Counted from the stretch's first letter, positions 48,989-58,605 are shown. The stretch: DNA of 64,000 nt from Parabacteroides distasonis (GCA_021531775.1 JAFBIU010000012.1:40416-104415), one strand, 5' to 3'. The notes: generated by a model from the letters alone, not told the origin. Numbers and translations are program-made.

Positions 48989-49963
48989 TTATAGATTTGC
49001 TTTGTACCAGTCGATTGCAGCTGCTATACCCCGCTCAAACGACCATTCCGGATCATATCCGAGTAACTGCTTGGCTTTGCTGATGTCCGCATTGGAATGT
49101 TTGATGTCTCCGGCCCGATCTGGACCAAATTCCGGTTCTTCTTCTATGCCCAAGGCTTTAGTCAAACCGTAATAGATATCAATCAGGTATTCACGTCCAC
49201 CATAAGCAATATTAAAGGCTTGACCGGCTACCTCACTCGGAGCCAAACAGGCTTTCAGATTGGCCTCGATCACATTCTCAATATAGGTAAAGTCTCTTGA
49301 TTGCTTGCCGTCTCCATTGATCCGGCACTTCTGTCCGTTCAAGAGATGTTTGATGAACTTCGGGATGACCGCCGCGTATGCCCCATCCGGATCCTGACGA
49401 CGACCAAATACATTGAAGTAGCGCATACCATAGGTATCAAGGCCATAGTGGCGGGTGTATTGCTTAGCCCATTCCTCGTCACACCGTTTGGACACGGCGT
49501 ATGGTGAAAGCAGATTACCCTCCACCCCTTCTTTCTTGGGCAGGTTCGGCTCGTCTCCATAAACTGAACTTGAAGAAGCATACACAAATTTCTTCACTCC
49601 CTGCTGGCGGGCAGCCTCCAACATATTCAATGTTCCTTGGATATTGTTCAAGGAATAGAACAGGGGCATCTCGATGGAACGAGGTACAGAACCCCAAGCT
49701 GCCTGATTCAGTACAAAATCGACTCCTTCACAAGCCTTCATGCAGGTGTCCAAATCCTTGATGTCCCCCTTGACAAATTCGTATCGGGAGTTGTTAAGGA
49801 ACATATCGACATTCTTCTGCTTGCCGGTAGAGAGGTCATCGAGTGCACGTACACGATACCCCATATCCAAAATGGCTTCACACAGGTTGCTACCTATAAA
49901 TCCGGCTGCACCTGTAATGAGGAACATAGATCCCTTTGGAAATTTCAAATGTTTATATGCCAT
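48989..49963 (-). CDS. UDP-HexNAc(A) 4-epimerase, WbpP/TviC-like
   Basis: A 324-residue extended SDR. FLITGAAGFIGSNL is the NAD motif, ASSSSVYGDEP the Ser motif and SPYAVSKRCDEEW the Tyr-x-x-x-Lys motif. NQAAWGSVPRS and RYFNVFGRRQDPDGAYAAVI match the WbpP/TviC subgroup that epimerises UDP-GlcNAc or UDP-GlcNAcA at C4. Together with the dehydrogenase 31 bp downstream it repeats the pair used for Vi antigen and P. aeruginosa O6, pointing to GalNAcA in the polymer. Confidence 0.88.
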   Translation of the reverse strand: MAYKHLKFPKGSMFLITGAAGFIGSNLCEAILDMGYRVRALDDLSTGKQKNVDMFLNNSRYEFVKGDIKDLDTCMKACEGVDFVLNQAAWGSVPRSIEMPLFYSLNNIQGTLNMLEAARQQGVKKFVYASSSSVYGDEPNLPKKEGVEGNLLSPYAVSKRCDEEWAKQYTRHYGLDTYGMRYFNVFGRRQDPDGAYAAVIPKFIKHLLNGQKCRINGDGKQSRDFTYIENVIEANLKACLAPSEVAGQAFNIAYGGREYLIDIYYGLTKALGIEEEPEFGPDRAGDIKHSNADISKAKQLLGYDPEWSFERGIAAAIDWYKANL

Positions 49964-49975
49964 ATTCTTGAAAAA

Positions 49976-50434
49976 CTAATGATTTCTATCTTTAATATAT
50001 CTTGCAGGATTCCCTGCCCAACATTGATAAGGTGGAATATCTTTGGTCACCACACTCCCTGCTCCAATGATAGCCCCCTCACCGATGGTCACAGAGTTAC
50101 AGATAATTGTATTCACACCAATGAATACATCATCTTCGATGTGTACCTCTCCAATTCTGAACATCCGACCCTTTCTTGTAGGATCAAGGTAGTGAGTAAG
50201 AATCGTTGTTCCTGCTGTTATCGCGACATTCTTGCCAATATAAATATTTTCAGGAGCCACCGTATCCATCACGACACCACCATATATCAAAGCCCGTCCT
50301 TTAAAATTCACCCCCCCCAATTTCAAAATTTTAGCTCTATGTTGGGGTAACATAGGAAGGGAGGCAAGTCCCAACCACAACTTTCTCCACATACGTTTGG
50401 GAGAATACACTTCGAAAAAATGTTTTATAGACAT
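49976..50434 (-). CDS. Left-handed beta-helix acyltransferase with in-frame G8 tract (ON)
   Basis: 152 residues of hexapeptide-repeat acetyltransferase. N-terminal helices (about 1-38) lead to the beta-helix with repeats such as IYIGKNVAITAG, VHIEDDVFIGVN and VTIGEGAIIGAGSVVTK, and the C-terminal CWAGNPARYI closes it. It probably O-acetylates a capsule sugar. Codons 39-42 lie on a run of eight G (plus-strand C8 at 50311-50318). With G8 the frame is open; with G9 translation would stop at TAA five or six codons later, giving about 44 residues. Confidence 0.85.
   Translation of the reverse strand: MSIKHFFEVYSPKRMWRKLWLGLASLPMLPQHRAKILKLGGVNFKGRALIYGGVVMDTVAPENIYIGKNVAITAGTTILTHYLDPTRKGRMFRIGEVHIEDDVFIGVNTIICNSVTIGEGAIIGAGSVVTKDIPPYQCWAGNPARYIKDRNH
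50311..50318 (-). repeat. Poly-G tract, G8, in acyltransferase gene
   Basis: Eight G on the coding strand inside codons 39-42 of the acyltransferase at 49976-50434. The current length keeps the gene in frame; gain or loss of one G would truncate it. Confidence 0.9.
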
Positions 50435-50546
50435 TCCTATATTAACTATTGATTTAATATTTGAAGAATAATCTTTTACATATACAATGAACCATATATG
50501 CCAGTATTGTACCTATTATACAAATCAAAGCATTGTATTCTCTTAC

Positions 50547-51467
50547 TTACTTTACTGGATATTTCAACAAAGCGATATATGCAAGAGGTTTTGTTACTAT
50601 TACCAATAACTTCAATAAGAACTGGAAACCGGTGATTGTCTTAGTCAAAGATTTTTCAGCAGCAATGGCGGCATAGTTTAATTTGATGGCAGACTTTACT
50701 ATGGCCTTAGGCTGATAACTGAAATATCGAAAAGTTAATGGTAAAATAGTTCTTTCCGTAACCCATGCCCCAAGTGGATATCGACCTGCTATATTCCTAC
50801 TGCTTAATGTGTCGCTCGTCCCCTGAAAATATATTCTTAAAGGTATGTTGATAAAAGCAGTCTTATACTTACTTGCAATGGGAATCCAAAGAATATTCTC
50901 ACCAATGTACCTTGACTCTGCCAAGTCAGGCAATTTACCAACGAATTCTTTCAATACAGCGGTTTTCAGTATTCCCCATTTCTCACCTCTGATACCATAT
51001 TTAAAGGATATCTCATTTACATCTGAAATCAGATATTCCTTACCTTCTGCAATCGGAAAAAGATCACCAACCACCTCATTTGTCACAGAGTCTTTCACTA
51101 AACAAGATATCCCCGCCAATTGATTTTGAATGTCATGAGGAATTCTATGATACGTATTCAAAAATACATCAATAGTATTTGATACGAATTCATCATCAGA
51201 ATCTGCAATAAGAAACCATTCACCTTTTGCTCGTCCGATAGTATCAACGAGTGTCCTAAATTTACCTTTGTTGGCTTGTTGAAGAAAACAGATATTGAGT
51301 TTCTTTTCTTCTTTCCATCGGTTGACCAGTTCTGCTGTTTCGTCCTTTGAACCATCATCCACAATAATCCACTCAAAATCTTGGTTTGTTTGTTGAGAGA
51401 GACTCTTATACACTCTCGGTAACGTATGGCTTCTGTTATAAGCCGGCGTAAAAACAGTCACTTTCAT
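50547..51467 (-). CDS. Glycosyltransferase family 2 protein
   Basis: 306 residues, GT-A fold. MKVTVFTPAYNRSHTLPRVY is the standard start, WIIVDDGSKDETAELV the first Asp motif and WFLIADSDDEFVSN the DxD-like metal site. The C-terminal 60 residues are hydrophobic and basic, probably membrane-associated. It lies between two acyltransferase genes with poly-G tracts. Sugar specificity unknown. Confidence 0.88.
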   Translation of the reverse strand: MKVTVFTPAYNRSHTLPRVYKSLSQQTNQDFEWIIVDDGSKDETAELVNRWKEEKKLNICFLQQANKGKFRTLVDTIGRAKGEWFLIADSDDEFVSNTIDVFLNTYHRIPHDIQNQLAGISCLVKDSVTNEVVGDLFPIAEGKEYLISDVNEISFKYGIRGEKWGILKTAVLKEFVGKLPDLAESRYIGENILWIPIASKYKTAFINIPLRIYFQGTSDTLSSRNIAGRYPLGAWVTERTILPLTFRYFSYQPKAIVKSAIKLNYAAIAAEKSLTKTITGFQFLLKLLVIVTKPLAYIALLKYPVK

Positions 51468-51566
51468 TTCTTTGTCATTATATCATGTAAATTTCTACGT
51501 TTGTTTCTTGACCACTCATATAAAAGCCGAAACCAAAGATCTTGTATGGGCCACCACATATAATGA

Positions 51567-52098
51567 TTATTTCTTCATAAAAGCATCATCATTTAACGAA
51601 AGTAAATAGCGCTTTTTATCTTTTATACTCTTTCCTTTTGTCTGCAGATTATATTTCAAGTTTCGTTGAAGATAATCATTTACAGAGCAAATAACCTTTG
51701 CTGGATTCCCACCTACCACCATCCCATCAGGAACAGACTTCGTGACAATCGAACCCGCTGCTACTATTGCACCCTCGCCTATCGTTACTCCAGGCATGAT
51801 TTGTGCATGTGCTCCAATGTATGCCCAATCCTTGATTACTACCTTTCCAAATGAGTCAAAATCAGCTATTTTACGTCTGATAATATTACCCCCCCCCATG
51901 TGTGTGAATTGCCACACCTCTAGTAAGTTGTACATGATTCCCAATAGTAATCAAGTAGGGTTCAGAAGGCCATTCCATACTGCGATAGACTAGACAATGC
52001 TTGCCAAGTTTTACCCCAATCGCTCGAGCATGTCTTTCAGGCGAAACCATCTTTATTAGTCCGAGTAACGCAGACTTTACAAAATTTACAATACTCAT
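51567..52098 (-). pseudogene. Left-handed beta-helix acetyltransferase, frameshifted at G9 tract (OFF state)
   Basis: The frame from the ATG at 52098 (MSIVNFVKSALLGLIKMVSP) runs 70 codons to HTHGGG and then meets TAA, because a run of nine G (plus-strand C9 at 51889-51897) shifts it. The rest continues in the neighbouring frame with NIIRRKIADFDSFGKVVIKD, GVTIGEGAIVAAGSIVTKSV and GGNPAKVI, a hexapeptide-repeat acetyltransferase. Removing one G gives exactly one open frame of 176 residues. No other damage is visible, so this looks like a reversible OFF state of a phase-variable gene rather than decay. Confidence 0.85.
51889..51897 (-). repeat. Poly-G tract, G9, in acetyltransferase gene
   Basis: Nine G on the coding strand, causing a frameshift in the acetyltransferase at 51567-52098; G8 would restore it. 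It lies at the codon-68 to codon-70 region, early in the beta-helix. Confidence 0.9.
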
Positions 52099-52100
52099 AT

Positions 52101-53222
52101 CTATAGTTTATTGATCATGTTTAGAATTTTCTTGGTTTCCGTAAGATAGTTAAACTCTAATAGAGCAACTTTTGCTCCTTTTTTTCCAATCTCAGCAGCT
52201 TCAGAAGGATGCTCTAATATCCAAATTATTTTTGATGCAAATTCTTCAGGATTACGTTCTTCTGCCAGTAAAGCAGACTGTCCATCCTGTAAGAAAAGAG
52301 GTATATCACCCACTTTAGTCACTACGACAGGATTCTCCGTTAGCAGATACTCCCCAAGCTTTGTAGGAAAACCACATTTAGCTTGCAAGGAATCAGGACG
52401 ATCGAGAGCCAATATCGTGGCGTTCTTGAGCACTTGAGGCATATTGGCATAAGATATAATCCCCGTAAACACTATCACATCTTGCAGTCCTAAATCTTTT
52501 ATTAGTTTTAGATTTCCAGAAACATCCTCCTTATCAGGGGTTTCCCCTATTATATACAGCTTCACTTCTGGATATGATTGGTGTACAATAGCAAAGGATT
52601 TTATCAATTCATCCACACCATCCTTATTGTTTGAGGCTGTCCCGCAATATGCAATATATTTTTCAGTAGGCTGCTTTATGAGACCAGCAAAACGGTTGTA
52701 ATCAACTGTCATATTGACAATCTCAATTTTGGCTTTGTCCACACCAAGAGAGGCAAAATAATCACGTAACGCAGTTGATATAACAAACAAACCATCAACT
52801 TTGGGAACTTCTTGCTTGTACCTTGCCACATTAAATCCTTTGAAACTATATACATCAGGATGTTCAGTCTTTTCATGAATGACTTTCACACCTCTTTTTC
52901 CGATAACCCTGAAAAAAATATTACCGAAATTGGTTAGAAAAACCACATCCCCAGCTTTTAGCATTCTGGAAAACTTCCAACCATAATATTCTTCAGCCAA
53001 CTTGTTAATTATTCGGTTTGAGAACGGCATTTTTTCCCACATGTAGTGAAAGGTAATATGAGGGAACAAATCCTGCACTTTACTTCTGTCCTTGTCAGGC
53101 GCAAGAAACACCACCTCTGTATCAACTCCGAGTTCCGAAAAACCTCTTAGAAAACTAAAGACCCGGTTAGTGTATGCCGTATTTGGATGGTATGAATTAC
53201 ATACCACATAAAATTTATTCAT
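52101..53222 (-). CDS. Glycosyltransferase family 4 protein
   Basis: 373 residues, GT-B fold. The start NKFYVVCNSYHPNTAYTNRV is typical of GT4 enzymes; the donor half contains YIAYCGTASNNKDGVDELIK, LYIIGETPDK and DSLQAKCGFPTKLGEYLLTE. It lies between two poly-G-containing acyltransferase genes, ending 3 bp before one and starting 4 bp into the other. Specificity unknown. Confidence 0.87.
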   Translation of the reverse strand: MNKFYVVCNSYHPNTAYTNRVFSFLRGFSELGVDTEVVFLAPDKDRSKVQDLFPHITFHYMWEKMPFSNRIINKLAEEYYGWKFSRMLKAGDVVFLTNFGNIFFRVIGKRGVKVIHEKTEHPDVYSFKGFNVARYKQEVPKVDGLFVISTALRDYFASLGVDKAKIEIVNMTVDYNRFAGLIKQPTEKYIAYCGTASNNKDGVDELIKSFAIVHQSYPEVKLYIIGETPDKEDVSGNLKLIKDLGLQDVIVFTGIISYANMPQVLKNATILALDRPDSLQAKCGFPTKLGEYLLTENPVVVTKVGDIPLFLQDGQSALLAEERNPEEFASKIIWILEHPSEAAEIGKKGAKVALLEFNYLTETKKILNMINKL

Positions 53223-53846
53223 ATTCGCATTTCAATTTTAAGTTTTTCAATTGCATCCACTTTTTGTTTACTTTCCCCTTTAAGAGATGAATACCAATCT
53301 GGAAGTTCTGATTTTGCCGAAGCAGGCATCCCCACCAGTAAAACATTCCCTTCAGGAAATGACTTGGTAACGACCGAATTGGCGGCAACTACAGTATGAT
53401 CTCCCAGAATATCACCGCCAGTAATCTTTGCGCCAGTAGCTAAAAGAAGCCCTTTACCAATTTTTCTACCTGTATCTGTAATGCATGAAGAAATGTGTAA
53501 TGTAGCATACGGACCTATACGGTTGGAATTGCCAACTACAATAGTACCATAATGTGGAATACAAAGACCATAATCACACGCTGCATAACCAATACTGAAA
53601 ACAAGTTTGCGAGATAATCTAAAGAATTTCAATTTTTTGATCATCAATAAAATACCCCCCCCCAACTACATTATGAGTACAAGAATAGTACTGCACTTTT
53701 CTCATCGCCTTCAGGAACTCCATAATATAATCAGGAGATATAAGATTAATCAGTTTCTGTTTTAACGTTGGCTTGAAGCACCCCCTGTTTATCATCATAT
53801 CCGCTTTCAAATAGAAGCGGAGTTGTTTGCGAGATGTAATGTTCAT
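53219..53846 (-). pseudogene. Serine O-acetyltransferase-like beta-helix protein, frameshifted at G9 tract (OFF state)
   Basis: From the ATG at 53846 (MNITSRKQLRFYLKADMMIN) the frame runs about 63 codons to VVGGG, then is shifted by nine G (plus-strand C9 at 53655-53663) and stops 12 codons later. The remainder lies in the neighbouring frame: LMIKKLKFFRLSRKLVFSIG, CIPHYGTIVVGNSNRIGPYA, then GDHTVVAANSVVTKSFPEGN. Together they match CysE-like acetyltransferases of Bacteroides capsule loci. With G8 one open frame of 208 residues results. An upstream GTG start at 53882 is possible but less likely. Confidence 0.85.
53655..53663 (-). repeat. Poly-G tract, G9, in serine acetyltransferase-like gene
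   Basis: Nine G on the coding strand at about codons 62-64 of the gene at 53219-53846, placing the catalytic beta-helix out of frame. G8 restores it. Confidence 0.9.
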
Positions 53847-53938
53847 ATTGTTCAAAGATATTATATGAGGCCTCGTGGACACTACACATAAATGCTAAAG
53901 AATATATATGTCTTCATTTAAATTTTTATCCGCTATGC

Positions 53939-55078
53939 TCACGAATATTGCAATTCCCGGTCTTTGCTTTCAGCATAAGCCCAAAATGACACGAGGAGAC
54001 CAAAATATGTAGGGTATAATATTAAATGACTCACCAGAGACATTACAATAAAACAGGCATAAGATATTAGCACAGGAAATGCCAACTGACTGCATGCTCT
54101 AAACAAACGAAATGTCCACTTAATTAACGAAAAGTGAATAAGTATATAAAAGACGAAACCTATTGCACCGAAGTCATAGAGCACCTCTAAGAAATCGTTG
54201 TGGGCACTGAGTGCCATGTTAGTATCCTTACCTTTTACAGTATCAAATCCTCTTCCGAAGGTCTTCGATATGAAGTCTGATTTACTATATCTGTCAATTA
54301 CATCCTCATAAATCAAGTCTCTACCATTACCTCCGTCTTCCTGAAGCATATCAAATCGCTGGTTCACATCAGTAATAGAATCCGCCTTATACCGGAATAT
54401 CAAAAATATGCCTGTAACTACCAACAAGGCCGCAAGTATTTTCTTGACATTCAAACGTTTTCGATATATAAAATCACCATAAAAAAGAACCGTAGTACTA
54501 ACAGAAATAATAATTATGCCAGATCGTTTCAATGCTGTAATAGCACATATTGCTATAATAGCCACCATCATCCATCGCTTAGTTGTATTTGACATACAAG
54601 CTATCCATGGTAACATCATGAGAGGAAAGAATACAGCATTATCGCCAATTAATTCAAAATTAAATGCTCTATAAACATGCGAATAGTTGAAAGAAATGGA
54701 AAATAGTACAGTTGCGATTATAATAACCAAATCTCTTCTTTTATCGTTACTGTTCTTATATGTGAATAAAGAATAAGCAACCATGTACACCCAACACCAA
54801 TAAGATGACTTAAGTAATGTCATAATCTTGTTCCCCTCAATTGAAGGATGAATCAGTGCGGAAAAGATTATATAAACTAAAAACAATGATACGATTGTGC
54901 CCATCCTTGCATTCCTTCCAGTCTTAAAACCACAAATACCAAAGAAACACACAAACATTAAGGCAAGCGTAGGAATAAATCGCATGAGCCCAGATTCCAC
55001 TATGGGTGTTGGTGACAAACAAAGATATGATATAAAAATAACTATCAAAAACGAGCTGTTCTTTTTTATTCTTTCCAT
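53939..55078 (-). CDS. O-antigen/capsule polymerase (Wzy-like, O-antigen ligase family)
   Basis: 379 residues with about ten hydrophobic helices and a large loop around residues 225-290 containing FGRGFDTVKGKDTNMALSAH, the H-N-D-F region (SAHNDFLEVLYDFG) typical of Wzy/WaaL proteins. It polymerises or ligates repeat units on the periplasmic face. Together with the Wzx-like protein at 57319 it indicates the Wzx/Wzy-dependent pathway. Confidence 0.85.
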   Translation of the reverse strand: MERIKKNSSFLIVIFISYLCLSPTPIVESGLMRFIPTLALMFVCFFGICGFKTGRNARMGTIVSLFLVYIIFSALIHPSIEGNKIMTLLKSSYWCWVYMVAYSLFTYKNSNDKRRDLVIIIATVLFSISFNYSHVYRAFNFELIGDNAVFFPLMMLPWIACMSNTTKRWMMVAIIAICAITALKRSGIIIISVSTTVLFYGDFIYRKRLNVKKILAALLVVTGIFLIFRYKADSITDVNQRFDMLQEDGGNGRDLIYEDVIDRYSKSDFISKTFGRGFDTVKGKDTNMALSAHNDFLEVLYDFGAIGFVFYILIHFSLIKWTFRLFRACSQLAFPVLISYACFIVMSLVSHLILYPTYFGLLVSFWAYAESKDRELQYS

Positions 55079-55086
55079 AAGCTGTT

Positions 55087-56223
55087 TTAATTATCAGAAA
55101 ATTGATCCTCAATTGCAGAAATAGTCAAGAAACGATATGTCTCATTCTCCACTAATCTCTTAAGAACTAACATTCGGTACTTCTCAGACCCTGAATACAA
55201 GGACTTTCTGTTCATTAAATAGTATATTACTTTCTTGATCTTTGTTACAAATGAATCATGTGACGATGTAGCGTTCAAAGCAGATGTAAACAATCTCAAA
55301 GGTAAAGCATGAAAAGCAACAACATTCTGATCCTTTAATGCTAATCTGTAAGCATCTTCATCAGCAATAATTTTATTCTTTATTTCGATGTCATTAATAT
55401 CAGTATCAACTAATGCGACATGTTTATCATTCATCTCATGCTGAATCACCTCATATTCTATACCGCTTTCAGAAAAATGAAGAACGCATGATATTCCCTT
55501 TCTCCAGGTTTCACTACTACCTTGAAAACCAGAGAAAAAGAAATTTCCTAAACTGTAAAATATGATAGATCTACCATATTTTTCTACTCCCTGAGCAATG
55601 TGTGGGTGACCACCAACTATTACGTCAACACCCAAATCACACCAGTGACGATAAAGTAAGCGAAATTGGTTGAGAGGAACAGGATAGCATTCAAGACCCG
55701 CATGAGGTATGACAATCAAATAGTCAACTTCTGCTCTCAAAGCACTAATGCGCTTTTCAAGTTCATAATCGCCAAGCCATGCGTAACCGAACGACTGCTC
55801 TTTTTCCTTAAATTGACCAAGTTGTGCTTCACATAGATTGATAATTCCAAGCTTATACCCATTAATAACACGAACGTAAGGCTTATATACTTCATTATAA
55901 TCAAAACCTGCCCCCATTCTGTCAAACCCATATCTGTCTATAGAATCAATGGTGTTTCTAAGTCCGCTTTCCCCATAATCTGTAATATGATTATTAGCTA
56001 GCAAAAGCATATCAAACCCCGCATCTTTTAATGATTTGAGAGTAGATACTCGTTGTAGCATTTGCCCTTGTTGTAAAGTCTCCGATTTACACGTTCCCTC
56101 AAAATTACAAATAGAAAGTTCGCAACTCTGGATTATTTCTATTAGACTATTATCAATAAATTGCTCGTCTACAGTTTGATTGATAATATCTCCACAAATG
56201 AATATATCTGCTCTTTCTTTCAT
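55087..56223 (-). CDS. CapA family metallophosphatase-like protein
   Basis: 378 residues. The core matches CapA/PgsA (poly-gamma-glutamate capsule synthesis) proteins: FICGDIINQTVDEQF, CNFEGTCKSE, LLANNHITDYGESGLRNTID, VVIPHAGLECYPVP-like IVIPHAGLECY, DVIVGGHPHIAQGVEKY and IIFYSLGNFFFSG. This calcineurin-like fold usually carries two metals. No signal peptide is visible. In a polysaccharide locus its function is uncertain; peptide decoration or phosphoryl removal are possible. Confidence 0.85.
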   Translation of the reverse strand: MKERADIFICGDIINQTVDEQFIDNSLIEIIQSCELSICNFEGTCKSETLQQGQMLQRVSTLKSLKDAGFDMLLLANNHITDYGESGLRNTIDSIDRYGFDRMGAGFDYNEVYKPYVRVINGYKLGIINLCEAQLGQFKEKEQSFGYAWLGDYELEKRISALRAEVDYLIVIPHAGLECYPVPLNQFRLLYRHWCDLGVDVIVGGHPHIAQGVEKYGRSIIFYSLGNFFFSGFQGSSETWRKGISCVLHFSESGIEYEVIQHEMNDKHVALVDTDINDIEIKNKIIADEDAYRLALKDQNVVAFHALPLRLFTSALNATSSHDSFVTKIKKVIYYLMNRKSLYSGSEKYRMLVLKRLVENETYRFLTISAIEDQFSDN

Positions 56224-56227
56224 TCGT

Positions 56228-57322
56228 TTATTTGAAAATTTTGCATAAATAATCTATTGAATAATTCCTATACGCATTAAAAGAAGTCTCATCTAATTGT
56301 TGTAAACAGCGTTCAGAAGTATCATATGTGACACCTTCTTTTATTATCCTGTTTGTCAAATCGCATACACTTAAAAGCGATTCGATTCTTTGTGATGATT
56401 TAGGTATTGCTATATATGTATTGAAATTCTTGCGGAAAATCAGAGAAAATGCTGTTCCATGGAATGAATCGGTAATCACGTACGAAGCCTTAGCAAAGTA
56501 CCCAACAAACTCGCGAGGACCTGCATCAAATATTACCTTGTCAAAACCTTTATAGATGAAGCTGATATCTGGATGGCGCGTAATACAATATAATTTAAGT
56601 CCTTTATCCGCAGCAACCTTTCTTGCTATATTCAGCATTGGTACACCACCATTTAAATCGTAAACAAGGAGATATTTATCGTTGGTGTCAGGAACCTTCA
56701 ACATTGAACTCCATTGGTCAGCAGTCAACAGCAAGGTGGGATCTATAACGCAAGGAACATCCTTTCCGTGGACTTGAGATAGCATCTCTGCACCATCTTT
56801 TTCTCTACAACTCAAATAATCAAATCCTTTTGTAAGATCTTTGATTCTGTCTCTTTCTGCTTTTGAGAATACGCTTTGACCAAAACTAGGTGCGTAAGCG
56901 GCCTTTATGCCCTTATCTATGCTGAATTGCTGAAAGAAAACTGGAGCGTACTTAGAATTACTATTGAATACTTGATCACTACCTGTAAGATAATAATCGC
57001 ATGCAGGTACATTCTCCAAAAGATCGTTCACTTGCAAGTACCTATTAGAAAGGTTAAATTCCTCAGAAATAAATTTCCTTTCTCTTCTATTTCGAGTAAG
57101 AAGAGGTAGATAGTGGAAACATATCAGGGCGTATTTAATCAACTTCTTGATAGGATTCAATGTAGAAACTTTGAATATCCGATAGTGCTCGTATGAATAA
57201 AAATCAATTACTGACACCTCAATGTTTTTATTATAATCTTTGATGCATCGCTTTAATGCATACGTCTGTAATACAGCACCATAATTACAGATGTAAATTG
57301 TAAACAATCCTACTTTTCTCAT
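56228..57322 (-). CDS. Polysaccharide pyruvyl transferase family protein
   Basis: 364 residues. The N-terminus (GLFTIYICNYGAVLQTYALK) and YLTGSDQVFNSNSKY near 115, SCREKDGAEML near 170 and VITDSFHGTAFSLIF near 290 are the hallmarks of the pyruvyl transferase fold (CsaB/WcaK-like). It would add a pyruvate ketal from PEP to a capsule sugar, giving a negative charge. Starts 4 bp into the end of the upstream Wzx gene. Confidence 0.88.
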   Translation of the reverse strand: MRKVGLFTIYICNYGAVLQTYALKRCIKDYNKNIEVSVIDFYSYEHYRIFKVSTLNPIKKLIKYALICFHYLPLLTRNRRERKFISEEFNLSNRYLQVNDLLENVPACDYYLTGSDQVFNSNSKYAPVFFQQFSIDKGIKAAYAPSFGQSVFSKAERDRIKDLTKGFDYLSCREKDGAEMLSQVHGKDVPCVIDPTLLLTADQWSSMLKVPDTNDKYLLVYDLNGGVPMLNIARKVAADKGLKLYCITRHPDISFIYKGFDKVIFDAGPREFVGYFAKASYVITDSFHGTAFSLIFRKNFNTYIAIPKSSQRIESLLSVCDLTNRIIKEGVTYDTSERCLQQLDETSFNAYRNYSIDYLCKIFK

Positions 57323-58572
57323 TTTTGTTTTAATTCCTTACGCTTGAAAGTACAAAGTGCAAAAACATTTATTAAGAAATACAACAGATAAGACATCACA
57401 TTCCCTATTGCAGCTCCTTCATACTGATAGTATTTTATCAAAAGAACAAAAGATATAGCGGACAAAACGCCACCTATAATTTTTACCCACATCAGAAGCT
57501 TTGTGAACCCCATTGCTATAGTTATCTGACTGGAAGAATAATATATTGCAGCCGTTATTGTCGATAGTGCTATTATCTGAGAGTAATGAGCAGAATATAC
57601 ATACCTACCTGCTGTCAAGAGGCCGATAATATAAGGTGCAAGAACAATGTAAATTGTAGCACATACAGTAATGGAGCCTATTATTAATCCGATATACATT
57701 GAGAGCTTCTTGAAGTTTTTTTTCGCATAACACTCATAGATATCCGGCTGAAAAGTGGCGTTAACCGCATTGCTGAAAATAGTCAAATATCCGGCAATCT
57801 GAACTCCCACACTATAATACCCAAGTTCTGATAGATTTCCTAAACGCTCAAGCAATACTTTGTCAAACCCAGTATTGAAGAAACTCAACATTCCAGCTAT
57901 AGCCAGCGGCCAACAGAACTGAAAAACCTCCTTAACTACCTTTCTGTCAAGTCTTCCTTTTAGATACGTTCTTTCCATCCTTACCATTATTCCAAAAACA
58001 AGACCATTTCCAAGAATTGTAGCAAACAAACGCCCAAATGCACCCCACTTAACAATGACAACAAAGGCTATTGCAAGAATAGCAGCAAGAACACCATTCC
58101 CAATGGTGACTAAGGCAAAATTCTTAGCATCTCGTTGCAGACGATATTCAGTCAACTTTATTGAGTATAAACCAGTGAGCGGTATCGCAAACACTGTAAG
58201 AAATGCGTATGGAGAAAATGGTATGTCACTGGCCTTGTTAATGATGACATGATAAACAAACAAGCCAACAATAGACATTACTGCCATTGCAAACGACAAA
58301 TAGATTGACAATTTGAGAATTGTTGCTTTGATGTTTTCCCTTTCCTCTTCACTAACCTTAAAATATCGCTGTGTATAGAAGTTTGTCAGAAAGAATGTAA
58401 TCAGAGGGGTAAGAAGTAGATTAAATGAAGAAAAATAGCCAATGGTGGCATAATCTTCCGGGGAAAGATTCTTCGCCATCATTGGATTGATACACACTTG
58501 TATGACGGCTACAGCGAGAGTAGAACCGAAATACTGTAAAAAAGTACCTATTCGACTTAAATAAGCATTCAT
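57319..58572 (-). CDS. Wzx-like oligosaccharide flippase
   Basis: 417 residues from the ATG at 58572 (MNAYLSRIGTFLQYFGSTLA); a longer frame to 58605 depends on TTG starts. About twelve membrane helices in two bundles, with the polysaccharide-synthesis/MATE-like signatures MMAKNLSPEDYATIGYFSSF and GFDKVLLERLGNLSELGYYS. It moves lipid-linked repeat units across the inner membrane. Confidence 0.88.
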   Translation of the reverse strand: MNAYLSRIGTFLQYFGSTLAVAVIQVCINPMMAKNLSPEDYATIGYFSSFNLLLTPLITFFLTNFYTQRYFKVSEEERENIKATILKLSIYLSFAMAVMSIVGLFVYHVIINKASDIPFSPYAFLTVFAIPLTGLYSIKLTEYRLQRDAKNFALVTIGNGVLAAILAIAFVVIVKWGAFGRLFATILGNGLVFGIMVRMERTYLKGRLDRKVVKEVFQFCWPLAIAGMLSFFNTGFDKVLLERLGNLSELGYYSVGVQIAGYLTIFSNAVNATFQPDIYECYAKKNFKKLSMYIGLIIGSITVCATIYIVLAPYIIGLLTAGRYVYSAHYSQIIALSTITAAIYYSSSQITIAMGFTKLLMWVKIIGGVLSAISFVLLIKYYQYEGAAIGNVMSYLLYFLINVFALCTFKRKELKQK

Positions 58573-58605
58573 CACAAAATTGATATGTATTCTATTCAAT
58601 GTCAA

